From NCBI GenBank assembly GCA_041674345.1, contig JBAYVY010000025.1:1-19077 (forward strand): DNA of 19,077 nucleotides, in the 5' to 3' direction. This document shows, piece by piece, positions 14,863 through 19,077 of this stretch (position 1 is its first letter; each line of letters starts with the position of its first letter). A model generated the notes under the pieces. It worked only from the letters and a program-made list of their open reading frames with translations, had not been told where the DNA came from and did no database searches. The translations under genes and the position numbers were made by a program. The stretch is from JBAYVY01 sp041674345 (GTDB lineage: Bacteria; Planctomycetota; Phycisphaerae; Phycisphaerales; Zrk34).

Positions 14863-14988
14863 GCCCGGGCGGCCTTCGGAATCCAATCGGATTCCCGGAG
14901 GCAGGCGCGCCGCAACGGTATGGATGCCATTGCCGCTCCCCGGATGGAAGGCGGCGCACTGTTTCCAGCCGCCCGGGCGCTTCTTTTC
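14863..14988 (+). ncRNA. Candidate structured RNA or long-range hairpin between genes
   Basis: A perfect 11-bp inverted repeat, GCCCGGGCGGC (14863-14873) and GCCGCCCGGGC (14968-14978), encloses about 94 bases and is followed by GCTTCTTTT. Inside are further hairpins: GGAATCC/GGATTCC with a four-base loop (14878-14895) and GGTATGG/CCATTGCC with one bulge. No plausible coding frame was found. It lies in the gap between the exonuclease and winged-helix genes. It may be a structured leader, a partial terminator or a small RNA; it matches no class I can name. Confidence 0.4.
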
Positions 14989-15037
14989 GACCACAACTGC
15001 TCGCTGCAATCCCCAACCACTGATTCAGGACCACAAC

Positions 15038-15322
15038 ATGACACAGAACTTCCGAAACACCGATCCGCCCACCTCCGTCATCGCTGGCCACAGTATGGAA
15101 GTCATCGGTGCCGCCCAATGCCAACGCGACCGATGCCTGGCGGCGGTCAAAACCGAACCGGGCCTGACCGCACGTGAGATCGAACAGCGCACCGGCATCA
15201 AAGCGCACAAGCGCCTCCCGGAACTGCGTGAACGCGGCCTCGCGCATAACGGCATCACTCGCCTCTGCCAAGTCAGCGGCCGCATGGCGATGACCTGGCA
15301 TCCACCCGCCTACCTCAACTGA
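15038..15322 (+). CDS. Small winged-helix DNA-binding protein
   Basis: The 94-residue soluble protein starts at ATG 15038 with CAGGA upstream. Its N-terminus (FRNTDPPTS) and the following segments AAVKTEPGLTAREIEQRTGI and RLPELRERGLAHN form a winged helix-turn-helix like those of small phage proteins near replication genes. It contains no enzymatic motif. It lies between the exonuclease and the Sak4-like ATPase, so it may regulate the operon or assist replication initiation. The HTH call is solid; the role is inferred. Confidence 0.8.
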   Translation: MTQNFRNTDPPTSVIAGHSMEVIGAAQCQRDRCLAAVKTEPGLTAREIEQRTGIKAHKRLPELRERGLAHNGITRLCQVSGRMAMTWHPPAYLN

Positions 15323-15376
15323 CCCCCGCCCCCCCCGGAAGTATTCCCCACGAAACCCAGCTACGGAGAACCACAC

Positions 15377-16222
15377 ATGACAATGATGCAACAAATTCAC
15401 CAGGGCCGACGCCACTCACCGCCGCGACTGTTGGTCTACGGCACGGAAGGCATCGGCAAGTCCACCACGGCCTCACAAGCGCCCAACCCGATCTTCATCC
15501 CCACTGAAGACGGCCTGGACCAGATCGATTGCGCCAGTTTCCCGCTGGCCAAGTCGTTGAACGACGTGCGATCGGCGCTGAACGCATTGCTGCATGAGCA
15601 GCACGATTACGAAACCGTCGTGATCGACAGCGTTGACTGGCTGGAACGGCTGATCTTCGACGCGCTATGCCAGCAGTACGGTGTGGTGAGCATTGAGAAA
15701 GTCGACGGCGGCTACGCTCGCGGCTACACCCACGCCCTCACGCCGTGGCGCGGGATTCTGAACGATCTCGACGAACTGCGCAACAAGCGTGGCATGTGCG
15801 TGATTCTGCTGGCGCACGCCAAGGTCGAAAAGTTCGAAGACCCCGAACACGCCGCGTATGACCGCTACTCCCCGCGTCTGCACAAACACGCCACGGCGTT
15901 GATCACCGAGTGGGCGGACGCCGTGCTCTTCGCCACGCGAAAGATCATCACGAAAACCGATGCCGGTGGTGCCGGATTCAACCGGGAACGCACCATCGCG
16001 TCGGGCCTCGGCAGGGACGGCGGCGAGCGCGTGTTGCGCACCGTCGGCAGCCCGGCCTGCGTGGCGAAGAATCGTTTCAACCTCCCACCCGAACTGCCCC
16101 TGTCGTGGCCGGCACTCATGCAGGCCATCGTCAACGACTCCAACACATCGACGCCCGCGCCTTTACGGCTTGTCGACACCGATACCCCATCCGACCCATC
16201 CAACTCTCACCAGGAGAACTAA
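15377..16222 (+). CDS. Sak4-like RecA-fold ATPase (phage recombinase/annealing protein)
   Basis: The 281-residue protein carries Walker A GTEGIGKST (22-30) and Walker B-like TVVIDSVDWLE (80-90, D84). VILLAHAKVEKFEDPE follows, and a LHKHATALITEWADAVLF stretch (written as a landmark) is characteristic of the AAA_24/Sak4 group of phage NTP-binding proteins. Sak4 proteins are short RecA-like ATPases that promote single-strand annealing or exchange, usually beside an exonuclease and a single-strand binding protein, exactly as here. A ribosome-binding site GGAG precedes the start. The Pro/Ser-rich C-terminal tail (about 250-281) is probably disordered and may contact the DUF669 protein, whose gene begins three bases later. 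Confidence 0.87.
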   Translation: MTMMQQIHQGRRHSPPRLLVYGTEGIGKSTTASQAPNPIFIPTEDGLDQIDCASFPLAKSLNDVRSALNALLHEQHDYETVVIDSVDWLERLIFDALCQQYGVVSIEKVDGGYARGYTHALTPWRGILNDLDELRNKRGMCVILLAHAKVEKFEDPEHAAYDRYSPRLHKHATALITEWADAVLFATRKIITKTDAGGAGFNRERTIASGLGRDGGERVLRTVGSPACVAKNRFNLPPELPLSWPALMQAIVNDSNTSTPAPLRLVDTDTPSDPSNSHQEN

Positions 16223-16225
16223 CAC

Positions 16226-16699
16226 ATGGCCAATCTGAACGGATTCGATGCCTCGCAAGTGGACCCCAACGCCTCATTCGACCCGGTGCCCGAAGGCAAG
16301 TATCTGGCGGTGATCACCGAGTCGGAGATGAAGCCGACCAAAAACGGCAAGGGCAGCTATCTCCAACTCACTTTCACCATCCTCGAAGGTGACTACCAGG
16401 GGCGGATGCTGTGGGCGCGGCTGAACCTGAACAACCCCAACGCCACGGCGGTGAAGATCGCCAAGTCCGAGCTGTCATCCATCTGCCATGCCATCGGCGT
16501 GATGCAGCCCCGCGACAGCGTCGAACTGCACAACATGCCGCTGCTGATCACTGTCAAGGTCAAAAAGCGCAACGACAACGATGAATTGACCAACGAGATC
16601 AAAGGGTATGAGGCGAAATCCTCCGTGCCCTCGGTACTCGCCAACCAACCCGCCCAACAAGCCCCCGTCAACAGTGCCACTCCTCCCTGGAAACGCTAA
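16226..16699 (+). CDS. DUF669 family protein, probable single-stranded-DNA-binding partner
   Basis: The 157-residue protein matches the phage DUF669 pattern: an early FDPVPEGKYLAVITESEMK block, KNGKGSYLQLTFTILEGDYQGRMLWARLNLNN (landmarks at 33-65), and a later ITVKVKKRNDNDE. The predicted beta-barrel body followed by a flexible Pro/Gln/Ala-rich tail ending in PPWKR is like single-strand binding proteins with a protein-interaction tip. It has AGGAG before the start and sits three bases after the Sak4-like gene. A role coating single strands for the exonuclease/Sak4 pair is well supported by context but not proven for this protein. Confidence 0.87.
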   Translation: MANLNGFDASQVDPNASFDPVPEGKYLAVITESEMKPTKNGKGSYLQLTFTILEGDYQGRMLWARLNLNNPNATAVKIAKSELSSICHAIGVMQPRDSVELHNMPLLITVKVKKRNDNDELTNEIKGYEAKSSVPSVLANQPAQQAPVNSATPPWKR

Positions 16700-16714
16700 C
16701 CGAAAGGACCGCTG

Positions 16715-16948
16715 ATGAGTTTCTTCCACACGATGTTGCTGCTTTGGATTGTCTGCGCCCCGATCTGCTATCTGACGATGCGGCAGATCGCCAAGTCGGA
16801 CTGTGGTCGCTGGACCCAGCTCGACCGATTGTTCGCCTTCGTCGTCTCGGTGACTTACGGACCCATCGCACTGTGCGCCATGGGCATCGTCGCTCTCATC
16901 TTTCAGTTGGCCAAATCGCCGTGGGCCAACCGGGAGGCGAAATGGTAA
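16715..16948 (+). CDS. Small membrane protein with two predicted helices
   Basis: The 77-residue product has two hydrophobic stretches, about residues 5-21 and 45-66, separated by a polar loop (RQIAKSDCGRWTQLDR). Two cysteines lie in or near the first helix. AAGGA precedes the ATG. No family is recognised. Two-helix topology is compatible with a holin-like protein, but nothing else of a lysis cassette is present, and it lies inside the recombination operon, so that name would be a guess. Confidence 0.7.
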   Translation: MSFFHTMLLLWIVCAPICYLTMRQIAKSDCGRWTQLDRLFAFVVSVTYGPIALCAMGIVALIFQLAKSPWANREAKW

Positions 16949-17295
16949 TGCCGACCATCAATCCCACTGAAAACGAAAAGGAAGTGACCATGATCGAAGA
17001 CAACGAAATCGTGAACAACGACGAACAGATCGTGATGATTCGAGAGATCGTCCAGGGCGAAGGAGAGAGCACTTTCTACGCCATTCGAGACGTTCATCTC
17101 GGTTACTGGCGCACACGCGAGCCACTGCATGACGATAAGGCGTGGACGCAGGATCGCCATCTTCGAGCAGAATTCGACGAGCGTGGCGACGCGCTTGAAG
17201 AACTACTGGAGATCTGGCGAGTGCGGCGGGCCGGCCAAGTTCGACCCGAGGAGATCGCGGAGTTGGAGTTCGAGATGGAGGCCGTCGCCGCATGA
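16942..17295 (+). CDS. Small acidic protein of unknown function
   Basis: The product is up to 117 residues, strongly acidic, and without membrane segments. Features include IREIVQGEGESTFYAIRDVHLGYWR, written here only as a landmark, and an acidic helical C-terminus. The start is uncertain: ATG 16942 has GGGAGG four to five bases upstream and overlaps the previous stop by seven bases, while ATG 16990 has AAGGAAG at better spacing and would give a 101-residue protein. The stop overlaps the RusA start (ATGA). No family is recognised. Acidic small proteins in phage operons can be DNA mimics or regulators, but there is no direct evidence here. Confidence 0.7.
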   Translation: MVMPTINPTENEKEVTMIEDNEIVNNDEQIVMIREIVQGEGESTFYAIRDVHLGYWRTREPLHDDKAWTQDRHLRAEFDERGDALEELLEIWRVRRAGQVRPEEIAELEFEMEAVAA

Positions 17296-17714
17296 TGATG
17301 ACGCTTCCCTATCCACCGTCCGTCAACCACTACTGGCGGCACTATCGGGGTCACGTGGTCATCAGCCGGGAGGGCCGGACGTTCCGAGAGAACGTCCGTG
17401 CCCTCCTGGCAGCCCCCGGAAGAGCGGGCAACGGTCCGCGTAAACCGCCGTCCGGCGGACGCATCGCGTTGTGCATGGATGCATTCCCGCCGGATCGACG
17501 GCGACGCGACCTGGACAACATTCAAAAGCCCGTGCTCGATGCCCTCGAACATGCAGAGATGTACGAAGACGACAGCCAGATCGATCTGCTTCTCACGCGA
17601 CGCGGTCCAATCGACCGACCCCACGGCCGCCTCGCGGTGCATGTAGATGAACTGCCACTACGCCACTGCCCGCTCTGTCACCGACCTTTACCCGAGGAAC
17701 CCAACGCACAATGA
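17292..17714 (+). CDS. rusA: RusA-family Holliday-junction resolvase
   Basis: The 140-residue protein shows the RusA signature. LPYPPSVNHYWR lies at the N-terminus (5-16), RRRDLDNIQKPVLDAL at 70-85 supplies the metal-binding Asp pair D73/D75 and the conserved Asn and Lys, and YEDDSQI (91-97) supplies the third acidic cluster. It should cut four-way junctions symmetrically, resolving recombination intermediates made by the exonuclease/Sak4 proteins. Unusually, the C-terminus adds a CPLCHRPLP knuckle (C126, C129) that could form half of a zinc site, perhaps completed by dimerisation. It overlaps both neighbours by four bases (ATGA), indicating translational coupling. Confidence 0.9.
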   Translation: MMMTLPYPPSVNHYWRHYRGHVVISREGRTFRENVRALLAAPGRAGNGPRKPPSGGRIALCMDAFPPDRRRRDLDNIQKPVLDALEHAEMYEDDSQIDLLLTRRGPIDRPHGRLAVHVDELPLRHCPLCHRPLPEEPNAQ

Positions 17715-19077
17715 ACGCTGCGGCAGCACCCACCAACCCGATCACGTTGCGCCCATACCAAGGCGAAGCGATCCATGCGGTCTATGACCATTTGCGCCAT
17801 CGTGATGACAACCCCTGTGTTGTCATCCCGACGGCCGGGGGCAAAACGCCGGTCATGGCGACGATCTGCCGTGATGCGGTGACGCAGTGGGACGGGCGCG
17901 TTCTCATCCTGGCACATGTGAAAGAACTACTGGAGCAGGCCGCTGACAAGCTCCACACGATGGCCCCAGACCTGTGGAACCAGATCGGGGTTTACTCCGC
18001 CGGACTCAAAAGCCGCAATACCGATCACGCCATCATCGTCGCCGGCATTCAGAGCGTGTATCGCCGCGCGTGCGAGCTGGGTCGCTTCGATCTCATCCTG
18101 ATCGATGAAGCACACATGCTGCCGCCAGACGGCGAGGGAATGTATCGGCAGTTTTTAACCGACGCAAAGGTGGTCAACCCGCACGTGCGGCTGATCGGCC
18201 TGACCGCCACGCCGTACCGCATGTCCACTGGCACCATCTGCGGTCCCGACAATCTCCTCAATCACGTCTGCTATGAAGTCGGCGTCCGCGAACTGATCGT
18301 ACAGGGCTACCTTTGTCCGCTGAAGACCAAGGCGGGTCGGCGGAAGGCCGACACCTCGGGACTGCACATTCGTGGTGGCGAGTTCATCGCCGGCGAAGTT
18401 GAAACGCTGATGGATGATGACGCTCTGGTGCGTAGCGCCTGTGCGGAGATCGTCGAGCATACGCAGGATCGCCATTCCGTTCTGATCTTCGCCGCCGGTG
18501 TGCAGCACGCCCAGCATGTGCAGCGTGTACTTGGCGAACTGGGCCACGAATGTGGTTTCGTCTGTGGCGATACCCCCGGTATTTTCCGCGACGAGATTCT
18601 CAAACGTTTCCGCGAAGGGGAATTGAAGTATCTGGCGAACGTCAATGTGTTGACCACCGGCTTCGACGCCCCCGGCATTGATTGCGTGGTGTTGCTGCGG
18701 CCGACCAACTCGCCCGGCCTCTACTACCAGATGGTGGGTCGGGGCTTCCGCCTTCACCCACAAAAGCAAGATTGCTTGATCCTCGACTTCGGCGGCAACA
18801 TCCTGCGTCACGGCCCCCTCGATGCCTTGCAGATCAAGGATCGTTCCTCAGGCGAAGGAGAAGCCCCCGCGAAGGAATGCCCGCAATGCCAAGCCGTCAT
18901 TCATGCCGCGTATGCGGCGTGCCCTGAATGCGGCTACGAGTTCCCCCCGCCGGAAAAAGAGAAGCACGATGCCACCGCTCATACCGGCGGCATTCTCTCC
19001 GGCCAGGTCACCGAGACGGATTACGAAGTGCAGGACGTGTACTACTGCGTCCACGTCAAACGCGGCGCACCCCCGGA
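17711..19077 (+). CDS. Superfamily 2 DEAD/DEAH-type helicase, C-terminus cut by the window edge
   Basis: At least 455 residues are visible from ATG 17711, which overlaps the RusA stop by four bases. SF2 motifs appear in order: a Q-like LRPYQGEAI, motif I PTAGGKT, motif II DEAH, motif III LTATPYR, and motifs V/VI as LTTGFDAPGIDCVVLLRPT (landmark) and YYQMVGRGFR. After the two RecA-like lobes comes a four-cysteine zinc ribbon, CPQC...CPEC. This organisation is common in phage and plasmid helicases that act in replication or recombination. The ATPase motifs are intact. The rest of the gene lies beyond the window, so total length and any C-terminal domain are unknown. Confidence 0.9.
   Translation, partial: MNAAAAPTNPITLRPYQGEAIHAVYDHLRHRDDNPCVVIPTAGGKTPVMATICRDAVTQWDGRVLILAHVKELLEQAADKLHTMAPDLWNQIGVYSAGLKSRNTDHAIIVAGIQSVYRRACELGRFDLILIDEAHMLPPDGEGMYRQFLTDAKVVNPHVRLIGLTATPYRMSTGTICGPDNLLNHVCYEVGVRELIVQGYLCPLKTKAGRRKADTSGLHIRGGEFIAGEVETLMDDDALVRSACAEIVEHTQDRHSVLIFAAGVQHAQHVQRVLGELGHECGFVCGDTPGIFRDEILKRFREGELKYLANVNVLTTGFDAPGIDCVVLLRPTNSPGLYYQMVGRGFRLHPQKQDCLILDFGGNILRHGPLDALQIKDRSSGEGEAPAKECPQCQAVIHAAYAACPECGYEFPPPEKEKHDATAHTGGILSGQVTETDYEVQDVYYCVHVKRGAPP

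Larger units (their letters stand above)
7426..19077 (+). mobile_element. Integrative mobile element, left part (serine recombinase to phage-like recombination genes)
   Basis: From the recombinase operon onward every gene reads rightward, often with ATGA or GTGA overlaps. The block combines a large serine recombinase, an element-encoded sigma factor, and RecE-like, Sak4-like, DUF669, RusA and helicase genes. The repeated control motif at 7426 and 13952 ties the two halves together. The far end lies beyond the window. The true left end is not resolved: it could be near 7400, or the GTPase cluster and the tRNA may also belong to the island. No structural phage genes are in view. Confidence 0.6.

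Noticed and set aside
13973..15415. A 480-codon open frame on the minus strand
   Set aside because: It lies opposite the RecE-like exonuclease and winged-helix genes, which have recognisable motifs and ribosome-binding sites. Long antisense frames are common in GC-rich coding DNA, and its translation shows no recognisable family.
16715..16948. Holin of a lysis cassette
   Set aside because: Two predicted helices alone are not enough, and no endolysin or spanin gene is adjacent.
1..19077. CRISPR array, restriction-modification, toxin-antitoxin or retron genes
   Set aside because: No regularly spaced repeats, methyltransferase motifs, recognisable toxin-antitoxin pair or reverse transcriptase motifs were seen on either strand.

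Overview
The window looks like the accessory, mobile part of a planctomycete-type bacterial genome. That assignment is an inference from moderately high GC, the mix of Zn-ribbon/membrane proteins with GTPase-centred signalling genes, and a recombinase module (DUF2924 protein, large serine recombinase, small HTH protein) that I associate with Planctomycetes and some Proteobacteria. No ribosomal or other taxonomic marker is present apart from one tRNA.

Layout. (1) 1-333: the last codons of an unidentified, perhaps transposase, gene, then an intact tRNA-Asn(GUU) with a promoter upstream and a strong intrinsic terminator. (2) 608-7390: a two-sided gene cluster around a divergent regulatory region with a perfect 14-bp palindrome (5876-5889). 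Leftward runs a tightly coupled operon: membrane-anchored P-loop GTPase, a GAP1-like GTPase-associated protein, a membrane-anchored trypsin-like protease and a Zn-ribbon polytopic membrane protein. Rightward run a membrane-anchored coiled-coil protein and a protein with a YHGTS motif that suggests an ADP-ribosyltransferase (ART)-like fold. Together these resemble the GTPase/GAP1/trypsin conflict (immunity) systems described from comparative genomics. (3) 7426-10307: the recombination module, four overlapping genes ending in a 532-aa serine recombinase and an HTH protein. (4) 10762-13181: a two-gene cargo operon of unrecognised function, the best candidate here for an undescribed system. (5) 13188-13968: a hairpin-rich leader with a strong terminator, followed by an element-encoded sigma-70-like factor. 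(6) 14027 to the window end: a phage-like DNA recombination/replication operon (RecE-like PD-(D/E)XK exonuclease, winged-helix protein, Sak4-like ATPase, DUF669 protein, small membrane protein, acidic protein, RusA resolvase, SF2 helicase cut by the window edge). No capsid, tail or lysis genes are seen.

How it fits together. Regions 3-6 all read rightward and appear to be one integrative element carrying its own recombinase, sigma factor and recombination genes, with a cargo slot. A long bipartite motif with identical internal spacing occurs just before the recombinase operon (7426-7494) and just before the exonuclease operon (13952-14022). It is a good candidate for a shared control site, possibly read by the element's own sigma factor. 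The GTPase cluster lies between the tRNA and this element, so it may be cargo of the same or an older island. The element's far end lies outside the window.
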